Shown piece by piece: positions 23,439 through 31,829 of a stretch of DNA of 64,000 nt; the stretch's first letter is position 1, and the number at the start of each line of letters is the position of its first letter. Origin of the DNA: CAYPNP01 sp964412195 (GTDB lineage Bacteria > Acidobacteriota > JAAYUB01). The translations under genes were made by a program, and so were the position numbers. The notes beneath the pieces are model-generated. The model worked only from the letters and a program-made list of their open reading frames with translations. It did no database searches and was not told where the DNA came from. The stretch covers positions 62,001 through 126,000 of the forward strand of contig CAYPNP010000004.1 in assembly GCA_964412195.1 (NCBI GenBank), in the 5' to 3' direction.

Positions 23439-24566
23439 ATGCTCGAACATTTGTTGCAGTATTTACGATCCACGGGCTTCCCGGCGTTCACCATCGAAAA
23501 CGTGCTGATGATCGCGGTGTCGCTGCTGATCATCTACCTGGCCGTGGCCAAGGAGTTCGAGCCCCTTCTGCTCCTGCCCATCGGCTTCGGCGCCCTGTTG
23601 GCCAACATCCCCATGAGCAACCTGATGGCCCCTCCCCATGGCGGAGAGGTGGGCGGCCTCTTCCATTACATCTACTTCGGCGTCAAGCTCGAGATCTTCC
23701 CGCCGCTCATCTTCCTCGGGGTCGGCGCCTTGACCGACTTCGGCCCCCTGATCGCCAATCCGCGCACCATCCTGCTCGGGGCCGCCGCCCAGTTCGGCAT
23801 CTTCGCCACCCTGCTGGGGGCCATCGCCCTCGGCTTCGTGCCGAAGGAGGCCGCCTCCATCGGCATCATCGGCGGCGCCGACGGCCCCACGGCCATCTTC
23901 ACCGCCACCAAGCTGGCGCCCCACCTGCTCGGGCCCATCGCCGTGGCGGCCTATTCCTACATGGCCCTGGTGCCGCTGATCCAGCCCCCGATCATGCGGC
24001 TGCTGACCTCCAAGAAGGAGCGCTGCATCGAGATGCAGACCTTGCGCCCGGTCAGCAAGAAGGAGAAGATCCTCTTCCCGATCATCGTGACCATCCTCTG
24101 CAACCTGATCGTGCCCCCCACCGGGGCGCTGATCGGCATGCTGATGTTTGGCAACCTGATCCGCGAGGTCGGCATCGTCGAGCGCCTGGTGCGGACCTCC
24201 CAGAACGAGCTGATCAACATCATCACCATCTTCCTCGGCCTGTCGGTCGGATTGACCATGGACAGCACGTTCCTGCGGCCCCAGACCATCAAGATCATCC
24301 TCCTGGGCGCGGTGGCCTTCGCCTTCGCCACGGCCGCCGGCGTGATGGTCGCCAAGGTCATGAACCTCTTCTCCAAGAACAAGATCAACCCCCTGATCGG
24401 TTCGGCGGGCGTCTCGGCGGTCCCCATGGCCGCCCGCGTGTCGCACAACGTCGGCCAGGAGGCCAATCCCCAGAACTACCTGCTGATGCACGCCATGGGC
24501 CCGAACGTGGCCGGCGTCATCGGCACGGCGGTGGCCGCCGGCATCCTGATCTCCATCCTGGGCTGA
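23439..24566 (+). CDS. mmdB: Na+-translocating decarboxylase beta subunit
   Basis: This 375-residue integral membrane protein decarboxylates carboxybiotin and couples it to export of Na+. It has about nine hydrophobic segments. The signature 'IIGGADGPTAIFTATKLAPH' contains the essential Asp, and 'GSAGVSAVPMAARVSH' carries a second Na+-binding region. Length and sequence match OadB/MmdB/GcdB. It starts 7 bp after the biotin carrier and ends the operon, with a clear terminator about 30 bp on. In the cell the complex would turn methylmalonyl-CoA into propionyl-CoA while charging a sodium gradient. No mutase or epimerase is nearby. Confidence 0.95.
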   Translation: MLEHLLQYLRSTGFPAFTIENVLMIAVSLLIIYLAVAKEFEPLLLLPIGFGALLANIPMSNLMAPPHGGEVGGLFHYIYFGVKLEIFPPLIFLGVGALTDFGPLIANPRTILLGAAAQFGIFATLLGAIALGFVPKEAASIGIIGGADGPTAIFTATKLAPHLLGPIAVAAYSYMALVPLIQPPIMRLLTSKKERCIEMQTLRPVSKKEKILFPIIVTILCNLIVPPTGALIGMLMFGNLIREVGIVERLVRTSQNELINIITIFLGLSVGLTMDSTFLRPQTIKIILLGAVAFAFATAAGVMVAKVMNLFSKNKINPLIGSAGVSAVPMAARVSHNVGQEANPQNYLLMHAMGPNVAGVIGTAVAAGILISILG

Positions 24567-24596
24567 CGCCTCCCCGCCTTCTGCCGAATCCGCAAT

Positions 24597-24621
24597 AGCC
24601 CCGCCCCGGCGGGGCTTTTTT
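24597..24621 (+). terminator. Rho-independent terminator of the decarboxylase operon
   Basis: The stem AGCCCCGCC/GGCGGGGCT (24597-24605, 24608-24616) with a CC loop is followed by a run of six T residues. It is a textbook intrinsic terminator. Confidence 0.93.
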
Positions 24622-24753
24622 CATTCCCGGGGCGGCCGTCCGGCCAGACGCCCCCGCCGCGCGGGCAGGCGGCCCCCCCCGGCGTGAAACCCGACCCGCC
24701 GCGCCGGCATCTGTAGGCAAAAGGATCGAAACGCTCCGGCGGGGAGGTGAACG

Positions 24754-25098
24754 ATGCAGCCGCTGTCCAAGTTCCAATGCGTGGGGTGCCACGGCGGGGA
24801 GCCGCCCATGGCGGCGGAGGAGATCGCCGCCCTGCGGCCGCAGGTACCCCACTGGCGGGTGGTGCAGGTTGACGGGGCGCCCCGCTTGGAGCGGGTCTTC
24901 GTCTTCCCGGACTTCGCCGGGGCCCTTGCCTTCACCAACCGGGTGGGCGCCGCCGCCGAAGAGCAGGGCCACCACCCCGCCCTGCTGACCGAATGGGGCA
25001 AGGTGACCGTCAGCTGGTGGACCCACGCCACCGGCGGCCTGCACCGCAACGACTTCATCATGGCCGCCAGGACCGACGAACTGTACCAGGCCAGATAA
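24754..25098 (+). CDS. 4a-hydroxytetrahydrobiopterin dehydratase (PCD/DCoH family)
   Basis: The 114-residue enzyme dehydrates the 4a-carbinolamine made when aromatic amino-acid hydroxylases use a pterin cofactor. The catalytic HHP motif is intact in 'AEEQGHHPALLTEWGKVTVS', followed by 'WWTHATGGLHRNDF', the usual THxxxGL-x3-D pattern. A short Cys-containing N-terminus ('FQCVGCHGGEPPM') is typical of bacterial PhhB-like proteins. The ATG follows GGGGAGGTGAACG. No phenylalanine hydroxylase gene is in the window, and in other bacteria such PCDs also serve in molybdopterin-linked functions. Confidence 0.9.
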   Translation: MQPLSKFQCVGCHGGEPPMAAEEIAALRPQVPHWRVVQVDGAPRLERVFVFPDFAGALAFTNRVGAAAEEQGHHPALLTEWGKVTVSWWTHATGGLHRNDFIMAARTDELYQAR

Positions 25099-25102
25099 GA
25101 AT

Positions 25103-25135
25103 CCACCACAGAGACACAAGGCGCTCAGGGCGATT
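25103..25135. repeat. Single end of the CACAAAG-type palindrome family
   Basis: AATCCACCACAGAGACACAAGG resembles the arms at 25972 and 31521 but has no partner arm nearby. The rest of the 25099-25553 gap shows no convincing gene or RNA. Confidence 0.55.
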
Positions 25136-25553
25136 TGATCGCTGAGTTGGGAACGCCACGACAGTGATTCCTGGATTCCCCGTCCATGATCCAGGGTTCT
25201 ATGTGCGCTGTGGAGTCGCAACTGTCCCGGGCGACCGAGGGATGGACATCATCTCGCCAGATCGGCGGGGGAATTCACATCGAAGAGCGTTTGTATGGAA
25301 TCGCACTCTTTTCTCTGCTTGCCCGGCCCAATTCCGCAGGACTGAAGACGGGGAAGTATTCGGGGTGGAAGGCCCAGAGGGGGGACTCAGATGATGCGGT
25401 CACGCAGGCGCCATACGGCGGGCTATGGATGCATGGTTTCGCCGGAACACGGGATCCCTTCAAGATGACCGGACCGCCCCGCCGCCTCCGCCCTGGAGTC
25501 GGCGGGATTTCTCCACCCCGTGGTTGTAAATGGAAAGGAGGGAGGAAGCAACC

Positions 25554-25970
25554 ATGCCACGGACGCACGATCATCCGCCGGAGGGAGCGAGAGCGGGCAA
25601 GTCCGCCCCGCCCCAGCGCCCCATCCTGCAGTGGCTATCCAAGTGGAAACGGGAGGGAGATCCATCGGGCAAGTCCCGCCTGACCCGGGAGCAGATCGCC
25701 GCCCGCCTTCCCGGCGTGCCCGGCTGGAGCGTGGTGGATCGCAACGGGATTTCCCGCCTGGAGAAGGTGTTCACCTTCCTCGACCTGGCAGGCTCGCTCG
25801 ACTTCGCCATCCGGGTCGGAGCCATCGACGAGAGCAAAATCCACCAGCCGGCGCTGCTCATCGACCGCGACCGGGTGAAAGTCAGCTGGTGGACGATCTC
25901 CAAGGGCGGCCTGCTTCCGGAAGACTTCGACAACGCCGCCAAGACCAACGCCCTCTACCAACCTGGATAA
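25554..25970 (+). CDS. Degenerate pterin dehydratase paralogue
   Basis: This 138-residue protein aligns along residues 45-138 with the pterin dehydratase encoded just upstream: 'GWSVVDRNGISRLEKVFTFL', 'VKVSWWTISKGGLLPEDFDN' and the ending 'NALYQPG' against 'DELYQAR'. The catalytic HHP is replaced by HQP, and TH in the second motif by TI, so dehydratase activity is probably lost or altered. The N-terminal 40 residues are a basic, Pro-rich extension absent from the upstream copy. The start is supported by GGAGGGAGGAAGCAACC before ATG. It looks like a duplicated gene that has diverged. Confidence 0.8.
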   Translation: MPRTHDHPPEGARAGKSAPPQRPILQWLSKWKREGDPSGKSRLTREQIAARLPGVPGWSVVDRNGISRLEKVFTFLDLAGSLDFAIRVGAIDESKIHQPALLIDRDRVKVSWWTISKGGLLPEDFDNAAKTNALYQPG

Positions 25971-25971
25971 G

Positions 25972-26100
25972 AATTCACCACAAAGGCACAAATAGCACAA
26001 AGATCATTCACGTCAGAAAAAGGAAGAGCGGTAGTGAAATTCACTACCGCTCGCTTCTTGAAACAAGAATGGACTTTGTGTCCTTTGTGCCTTTGTGGTG
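25972..26100. repeat. Inverted repeat with CACAAAG ends and a central hairpin
   Basis: The left arm starts ATTCACCACAAAGGCACAAA (25972-26002) and the right arm ends CTTTGTGCCTTTGTGGTGA (26074-26101). At the centre GAGCGGTAGTGAA (26026-26038) and TTCACTACCGCTC (26040-26052) pair perfectly. It lies between convergent genes, so it is a likely two-way terminator. Confidence 0.82.
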
Positions 26101-26112
26101 AGGCTCCCCCGC

Positions 26113-29100
26113 TCAGTTGCGGACGGGGTAGACCGGCTTCGGCGGTGTCACCGGCGGCTTGGCCTTGATCTGCGCCATCACCAGCTCGATGGCCTTTTCC
26201 AGCTGCGGGTCGCGGCCGGCCACCACCTGGTCGGGGGCGTTCTCCACCGGCACGTCGGGGTCGACGCCGTGGTTCTCCACCGTCCACTTCCCATCCACGC
26301 TGTAGGTACCGAAGTCGGGCACGGTCACGCCGCCGCCATCCACGAAGGGCAGGTTGCGGCTGATCCCGACCAGGCCGCCCCAGGTGCGCGTGCCCACCAG
26401 CGGGCCCAGCTGGAAAAACTTGAAGTAGTATGGGAAGGCGTCACCGCCCGAGCCGGCGTAGGAGTTGATGATGCACGCCAGGTAGGGCGGCGTCGGCCGG
26501 CCGGGGGTGGTCATGCTCTCGGAGCGCTGGGTGGCCCAGTAGCTCATCAGCGGCCGGCGCAGCACCTCGATGAACCGGTCGGGGACCATGCCGCCGTTGT
26601 TGTACCGGACGTCGACGATCAGCCCCTCGTGGTTGAACTGGGACAGGTACCCGCGGTAGAACTCGTTCAGGCCGTCCACGCCGGTGGAGGGCACGTGGAT
26701 GTAGCCGACCTTGCCGCCGGTGGCCTGTTCCACCTTGCGGCGGTTGGCCTCCACCTGGTCGAGGTAGCGGAGCTGCTGCTCGTCGCCCACCGGCTTGACG
26801 ACGATCTCCCAAGAGCCTTCCATCGCGGGCTTGTCGTTGACGGTCAGCTGGACCTGCTTGCCGACGGTGTCCTCGAAGAAGCTGTAGAAGTTCTCCGGCC
26901 AGTTTACCTCGCGGCCGTTCACCGCCAGGACGTACTGGCCGGCCTTCACCTTGAGGCCGGGCTGGGCCAGGGGCGAGATCCGCCGCTGGTCCCAGTCCTC
27001 GCCCATCAGGATCTTGTCGATGCGGTACTTCTTGCTGGCCTTGTCGGGCGAGATGTCCGCCCCCAGCAGGCCGACGCCAACCCGCGGGACCTCGGGCAGG
27101 TCGCCGCCGCCCACGTAGGTGTGGCTGCAGTTGAGCTCGGCGATCAGCTCGCCCAGCAGGTAGTTGAGGTCTTCGCGGTGGGCGCAGTAGGGCACCAGCG
27201 AACCGTAGCGCTCCTTCATCAGGTTCCAGTCCACGCCGTGGAGCTTGGGATCGTAGAAGAAATCGCGCTCGTTCCGCCAGGCCTCGTTGAAGATCTGCTT
27301 CCACTCGGCCGCCGGGTCGACCTTGATCCGCATGTCGGCGGTGTTGATCTTGCCGGAGCCGGGCTTGTTCGGACCGGGCTTGGCGTCGATGATCCCCCAG
27401 ACGTTGCCGGGGGCGGCGTAGCCGATCTTCTTGCCGTCGGCGGACAGCTCGTAGCCCATGATGCCGGCGATAACGCTTTGGGTCTCGCGCTTCTTCAGGT
27501 CGTAGGCCTTCAGCTCGCCGCCGCCCGGGCCGTCGTCCTCGCCGCCGCCGCCCGGCTCGTAGCCCATGAAGAAGAGCATGCCCTCGCCGGCCTGCAAGGC
27601 GCCGTAACGGCCCGCCGGGACGGGCAGGCAGACGGCCCGGGTTTCGATCCCGTCCAGGTCGACGACCCATTCCTTCTTCTCTTCCTTCTTGGCCTCGTCC
27701 TTCTTGGCCTGGTCCGCCCCGGCGGCCTCCGCGGCCGGCTTGGCCGCGGCGTCGGCCGGCTTCTCACCGGCGTCCGGCGCCTTCGCCTCTTCCTTCTTCT
27801 CCTCCTTGATCACCTCCTCGTCGCTTTCGGGGGCGAGCGGCGAGACGCCGTCCTTCTGCAGCGGCACGGCGAAGAGGCGGACGGACTTCTCATAGATGAA
27901 TCCGCTGTCGTACTCGTCGAAGGCGGGCGCGAAGTTCCGCTGGGCGGCGTAGAACAGGTACTTGCCCTCGCGGTCGAACACAGGGCTGAGCACGTTGACC
28001 TCCGCCGGCGTCACCCGGCGGACGGACTTGTCCTTGAGCGAGTACAGGTAAGCCGAGGACGTGCGGCCGGCGTTGTTCTTGGTGTAGAGGATCCAGTTGC
28101 TGTCCCCGGACCAGCCGTACTCGTTCGGGGTGTGGCTCCAGGGGTCCTGGTCGAACTGCACCGGCTTCTTCTCGTCGATGTCCACATAGAAGTAGCGGAA
28201 CCGGCTGTCGGCGTACAGCAGCTTCTTGCTGTCGGGCGACCAGCGCAGCGGGTAGCGGAAGCACCCGCCGTCGGTGGTGACGCGGGTCTCGTCGCCCTCG
28301 CCGTCGCTGCGCCGCAAGCAGATCTCGTACTCGCCGGAGCGGTCGGACAGGTAGGCGATCCACTTGCCGTCGGGGGACCAGACCGGGTCGCGCTCGCGCC
28401 ACGCCGGCGAATTGGTCAGGTTGCGGGCGTTGCCCTTCTCGGCGGGCACGGTGAACAGGTCGCCGCGGGCCTCGAACACCGCCCGCTTGGCTGTCGGGGA
28501 GAGGGTGCCCTGCTGGATATACTTGTCTGCCTGGACGATGTGCGGACGGGCCTGGATCTCATCGTCCGGCACGCGGACGACCAGCTTCTGGGTCTGGTTG
28601 TTCTTGAGGTTGAGCACCCAGAGCGAGCCGCCGTTCTCATACACGATCCGGTCCCCGCCGATGGAGGGCCACTTCACGTCGAAGTCGGCGTGATTGGTGA
28701 TTTTGGCGGTCTGCTTCGACTTGAGGTCGTAGCAGTAGACGTTCATGGTGTGCTCGCGGTCGGAGACGAAGTAGATCTTGTCGCCGTGCCACATCGGGAA
28801 CTGGTCGCTGGCCGGGTCGTCGGTGATCTTCTCCGCCTGGTTCTTCGCGAAGTCGTAGATCCAGATGTCCGGCGCCATGCCGCCGCGGTAGCGCTTCCAG
28901 GTGCGCGTCTCGATGTTGATGGGCGTGTAGGCCAGGCGCCGGCCGTCCGGGGAGAAGCAGGCCGCGCCGCCCTCCGGCAGCACCAGGCCCTCGGGCTGGC
29001 CGCCGGCGGCGGGGACGCTGAAATAGCGCTCGAACCGCTCCTTCCAGCTGGCCCGGCGGGACAGGAACAGGATCTTGTCGCCGCCCGGATACCAGTCCAC

Positions 29101-29454
29101 CACCCGGTCGCTCATGGGGTGCCAGGTGAGCCGCACCGGCTGGCCGCCGTCGGCCGGGATCTCATACACGTCGGTGTTGCCGTCGTACTGGGCGGTGAAG
29201 GCGATCTGCTTCCCGTCGGGGGAAAACTTGGGGAAATATTCCAGGCCGGGGTGGGACGTCAGCTTGCGGGCCGTCCCGCCGTCCAGGCCGACGGTCCAAA
29301 GGTTGCCGGCATAGACAAAGACCACGGCATTGTCGGATATGTCGGGCAAGCGCAACAGCTTGGTCTCGCCGGCCGGGGCCTGGGCCAGGGCCAGGGCCGC
29401 CGCCGCCAGCACGAAAACGGTTGCTACCGTCCACCGGGTACGGTTCGAGTGCAT
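26113..29454 (-). CDS. Exported tricorn protease homologue
   Basis: This 1113-residue protein has a signal peptide (1-24, 'VATVFVLAAAALALAQA'). It then has two beta-propellers of TolB/WD40 type (about 30-330 and 330-660, with 'FSPDGKQIAF' and 'WSPDGKWIAYLSD' blades) split by a Lys/Glu/Ala-rich insert near residue 600. A C-terminal half holds the tricorn core helical domain, a PDZ domain ('GLKVKAGQYVLAVNGREV') and a C-terminal-processing-like protease domain. 'CSHTYVGGGD' carries the expected His, 'NSYAGSGGDAFPYYF' the Ser nucleophile and following Asp. It trims peptides, probably in the periplasm. The ATG at 29454 follows GGAGGATGTT; the open frame further upstream is not coding. A low-complexity insert is the only oddity. 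Confidence 0.95.
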   Translation of the reverse strand: MHSNRTRWTVATVFVLAAAALALAQAPAGETKLLRLPDISDNAVVFVYAGNLWTVGLDGGTARKLTSHPGLEYFPKFSPDGKQIAFTAQYDGNTDVYEIPADGGQPVRLTWHPMSDRVVDWYPGGDKILFLSRRASWKERFERYFSVPAAGGQPEGLVLPEGGAACFSPDGRRLAYTPINIETRTWKRYRGGMAPDIWIYDFAKNQAEKITDDPASDQFPMWHGDKIYFVSDREHTMNVYCYDLKSKQTAKITNHADFDVKWPSIGGDRIVYENGGSLWVLNLKNNQTQKLVVRVPDDEIQARPHIVQADKYIQQGTLSPTAKRAVFEARGDLFTVPAEKGNARNLTNSPAWRERDPVWSPDGKWIAYLSDRSGEYEICLRRSDGEGDETRVTTDGGCFRYPLRWSPDSKKLLYADSRFRYFYVDIDEKKPVQFDQDPWSHTPNEYGWSGDSNWILYTKNNAGRTSSAYLYSLKDKSVRRVTPAEVNVLSPVFDREGKYLFYAAQRNFAPAFDEYDSGFIYEKSVRLFAVPLQKDGVSPLAPESDEEVIKEEKKEEAKAPDAGEKPADAAAKPAAEAAGADQAKKDEAKKEEKKEWVVDLDGIETRAVCLPVPAGRYGALQAGEGMLFFMGYEPGGGGEDDGPGGGELKAYDLKKRETQSVIAGIMGYELSADGKKIGYAAPGNVWGIIDAKPGPNKPGSGKINTADMRIKVDPAAEWKQIFNEAWRNERDFFYDPKLHGVDWNLMKERYGSLVPYCAHREDLNYLLGELIAELNCSHTYVGGGDLPEVPRVGVGLLGADISPDKASKKYRIDKILMGEDWDQRRISPLAQPGLKVKAGQYVLAVNGREVNWPENFYSFFEDTVGKQVQLTVNDKPAMEGSWEIVVKPVGDEQQLRYLDQVEANRRKVEQATGGKVGYIHVPSTGVDGLNEFYRGYLSQFNHEGLIVDVRYNNGGMVPDRFIEVLRRPLMSYWATQRSESMTTPGRPTPPYLACIINSYAGSGGDAFPYYFKFFQLGPLVGTRTWGGLVGISRNLPFVDGGGVTVPDFGTYSVDGKWTVENHGVDPDVPVENAPDQVVAGRDPQLEKAIELVMAQIKAKPPVTPPKPVYPVRN

Positions 29455-29570
29455 AACATCCTCCAGTGAAAAATGGAAACGCCTCCCGCGTTGCGGGACA
29501 CTTTTCCTAATACGAGGAGACCCGTGGAAAAGTTCAGGATCAGCGGCCGGAGATCCACTTTGATACAATG

Positions 29571-29579
29571 GCTGCAAGA
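29571..29579 (+). promoter_or_regulatory. Extended -10 promoter TGATACAAT before a small membrane-protein gene
   Basis: TGATACAAT ends 19 bp before the ATG at 29599, with GGAGTAAGCC as ribosome-binding site between. It is the same box as at 6045, 19584 and 44322 but with a normal leader. Confidence 0.6.
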
Positions 29580-29598
29580 ACAACCTGCGGAGTAAGCC

Positions 29599-29934
29599 AT
29601 GCAAAGGATCCAACGGATCGGCGTCATGTCGCTGGCCAAGATCTGGGGCCTGCTGTTCCTGCTGGTCGGCCTGCTGTTCGGCGTGCTGTACGGGCTGGTC
29701 ATGTGCGGGATCGGTGTCGTCGCGGCGGTCTCCGGCGAAAAGGAGGCGCTGATCCTGGTCATCGCCGGCGTGGCGTTCATGGTCCTGTTCCCCCTGATGT
29801 ACGGCGGGATGGGCTTCGTCATGGGCGCGCTCATGGCCTGGCTCTACAACGCCGTCGCCCGGCGCTTCGGCGGCCTGGAGATCGACATCGAGACCGTGCC
29901 CGTGCCGGCGGCCGCCCCGCCTCCCGCCCCCTGA
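29599..29934 (+). CDS. Small integral membrane protein, DUF3566-like
   Basis: This 111-residue protein starts 'MQRIQRIGVMSLAKIWGLLF', with two long hydrophobic segments (about residues 16-45 and 52-84) and a short Pro/Ala-rich tail. The start, the 'SLAKIWGLLFLLVGLLFGVL' helix and the second Gly-rich helix resemble the DUF3566 group of small membrane proteins, whose role is unknown. It is transcribed away from the tricorn gene and followed by the SDR gene on the same strand with a 133-bp gap. It could be a membrane-stress or cell-division accessory, but nothing here proves it. Confidence 0.72.
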   Translation: MQRIQRIGVMSLAKIWGLLFLLVGLLFGVLYGLVMCGIGVVAAVSGEKEALILVIAGVAFMVLFPLMYGGMGFVMGALMAWLYNAVARRFGGLEIDIETVPVPAAAPPPAP

Positions 29935-30023
29935 CGGCGGTCCGGCACCCGGCCAAATTCTTGGAGGATTCCGTCGGGAGGCGCCAGGTCCTGATTGATG
30001 CAATCCATCCCTGGATTCCGACA

Positions 30024-30067
30024 TCTAAAAAAGTTCTTCGTGTACTTTGTGCCTTTGTGGTGAATTA
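30024..30067. repeat. Single CACAAAG-type end abutting a start codon
   Basis: TTCGTGTACTTTGTGCCTTT then GTGGTGAATTA ends right at the ATG of the SDR gene. The sequence matches the right arms at 26074 and 31692. It therefore supplies the leader of that gene. Confidence 0.65.
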
Positions 30068-31522
30068 ATGAGCTTCCCCTCGTTTCGGATCCTGGTGACG
30101 GGCGCCACCGGCTACATCGGCGGCCGGCTGGTGGCTCAGTTGCTGCTCCGCGGCCACCAAGTGCGCTGCCTGGCCCGGGACCCGGACCAGATCGCGGGAC
30201 GCTGGCCCGAGGTGGAGGTGGCCGGCGGCGACGTCCTCCGCCCGGAAACCCTGCGCCCGGCGCTGGAAGGCATCGAGGCGGCGTACTACCTGATCCACTC
30301 CATGGCCGCCGGGGAGCACGGCTTCGCCGAGCGCGACCTGACGGCGGCCGATAACTTCGCCCGCGCGGCGTTCGACGCCGGGGTGAAGCGGATCATCTAC
30401 CTCGGCGGCCTCGGCGCCGCCGACGACAAGCTGTCGCCGCACCTGCGGAGCCGGCAGGAGACCGGCCGGCACCTGGCCGCGCACGGCGTGCCGGTAACCG
30501 AGTTCCGCGCCGGGGTCATCGTCGGCTCCGGCAGCCTGTCCTTCGAGCTGATCCGTTACCTGGCCGAGCGCCTCCCGCTGATGATCTGCCCCCGCTGGAT
30601 CCAGACGCGCATCCAGCCCATCGGCGTGCTGGACGTGATGCGCTACCTGACCGACTGCCTGGAGGTGCCGGAGTCCGCCGGCCGGGTCCTGGAGATCGGC
30701 GGCCGCGACATCCTGAGCTACGCCGACATGGTGCGGGTCTACGCCCGGGTGCGCGGCCTGCGGCGGCGCCTGGTCCACGTGCCAATCCTGACCCCGCGCC
30801 TTTCCTCCTACTGGATCGACTTCGTCACGCCCATCCCCAGCGCCATCGCCCGCCCCCTCATCGAGGGGCTGCGCAACGAGGTCGTCGTCCACGACCCCGC
30901 GGCCCTGGAGATGTTCGGCTTCGAACCCATGAGCTACGAGGCCGCCGTCCGGCTGGCCCTGGAGCGGTGGATCAGCGGCCAGGTGAAGACGGTCTGGTCG
31001 ACCTCCTCGGCGGCCTTCGGCACCGAGAGCCACGCCGTCCACCTCAGCAACCTGGAAGGTCTCGTCCAGGAGCGGCGCCAGCTCCCCTGCCAGGCGCCCG
31101 CCGCCCGGGTGTTCCGTATTTTCACCAGCCTGGGCGGGCGACGCGGCTGGCTGTACGCCAACTGGCTGTGGGCCCTGCGCGGCCTGCTCGACCGGCTGAT
31201 CGGCGGCGTGGGCATGCGGCGCGGCCGCCGGAGCCCCCACCTGCTGCGGGTCGGGGACGCGGTGGACTTCTGGCGCGTGGAGGCCCTGGCGCCGGACCGC
31301 CTGCTGCGCCTGCGGGCGGAGATGAAACTGCCGGGCCAGGCCTGGCTCCAGTTCGAGGTCCAGCCCGACGGCGAGACCCGGTCCGTCCTCACCCAGACGG
31401 CGTTCTTCGAGCCCAAGGGAGTGTCCGGCTGGTGGTACTGGAACGCGCTCTACCCCCTGCACCAGATGATCTTCCGCGGCCTGGCCCGCGCCGTCGTCCG
31501 CTCCGCCGAAAAGAAAAGATAA
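30068..31522 (+). CDS. NAD(P)-binding SDR-like protein with DUF2867 domain
   Basis: The 484-residue protein has two parts. Residues 1-300 are an atypical short-chain-dehydrogenase/NmrA-like Rossmann domain with the dinucleotide loop 'VTGATGYIGGRLVAQLL' and 'AAYYLIHSMAAG'. Residues 320-484 are a DUF2867/SRPBCC-like domain ('LGGRRGWLYANWLWALRGLL', 'VDFWRVEALAPDRLLRLRAE'). The same two-domain protein is common in many bacteria, often called a complex I NDUFA9-type or NAD(P)H-binding protein; a role in lipid or quinone modification is guessed but unproven. The start is the ATG immediately after a repeat-end sequence, and no good ribosome-binding site is visible. Confidence 0.85.
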   Translation: MSFPSFRILVTGATGYIGGRLVAQLLLRGHQVRCLARDPDQIAGRWPEVEVAGGDVLRPETLRPALEGIEAAYYLIHSMAAGEHGFAERDLTAADNFARAAFDAGVKRIIYLGGLGAADDKLSPHLRSRQETGRHLAAHGVPVTEFRAGVIVGSGSLSFELIRYLAERLPLMICPRWIQTRIQPIGVLDVMRYLTDCLEVPESAGRVLEIGGRDILSYADMVRVYARVRGLRRRLVHVPILTPRLSSYWIDFVTPIPSAIARPLIEGLRNEVVVHDPAALEMFGFEPMSYEAAVRLALERWISGQVKTVWSTSSAAFGTESHAVHLSNLEGLVQERRQLPCQAPAARVFRIFTSLGGRRGWLYANWLWALRGLLDRLIGGVGMRRGRRSPHLLRVGDAVDFWRVEALAPDRLLRLRAEMKLPGQAWLQFEVQPDGETRSVLTQTAFFEPKGVSGWWYWNALYPLHQMIFRGLARAVVRSAEKKR

Positions 31523-31736
31523 CCGCAAAGGCGCAAAGGGCGCAAAGCGATCCGCAGATTATTTGCTATTGGATAATGATTAATTGTTATTGGTTATATC
31601 AAGCCAGGACCGAGCTGATGCGATTCGTCAGCTGACTCCAGAGGATCGCCTTCTCTGATATAACAAATAATTCTTAAACAATAACCATTAACAAATAATC
31701 TGCGGATCGCTTTGCGCCCTTTGCGCCTTTGCGGTT
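31521..31736. repeat. 216-bp palindromic element with 45-bp perfect arms
   Basis: Bases 31521-31565 and 31692-31736 are exact reverse complements (ends AACCGCAAAGGCGCAAAGGG). The 126-bp interior is AT-rich, unlike its surroundings, and holds a second, imperfect inverted repeat (about 31566-31600 against 31655-31690). The left end begins inside the stop codon of the SDR gene. It is probably a mobile palindrome or strong two-way terminator; no transposase is encoded. Confidence 0.92.
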
Positions 31737-31829
31737 CTATGCTCCCGGCGGGGTTGACTTCCCTTCCCGCCGGGCCAATAATCACCGCCAGAACCGACCT
31801 GGAATCAGACCGACGGAAGGAGCCGCGCC

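Noticed and set aside
25186..25683. 165-codon frame upstream of the second pterin dehydratase-like gene
   Set aside because: No ribosome-binding site, no domain, overlap with a better gene, and composition unlike neighbours.
26095..29469. 1124-codon open frame antisense to the tricorn gene
   Set aside because: It is the shadow frame of a GC-rich gene. Its translation is Val/Asp/Leu/Gly-rich with no domains, while the opposite strand encodes a full tricorn homologue with signal peptide and ribosome-binding site.
29455..30024. N-terminal extension of the tricorn protein by 190 codons
   Set aside because: It would run antisense through a promoter and a small membrane-protein gene. The signal peptide and ribosome-binding site sit at 29454.
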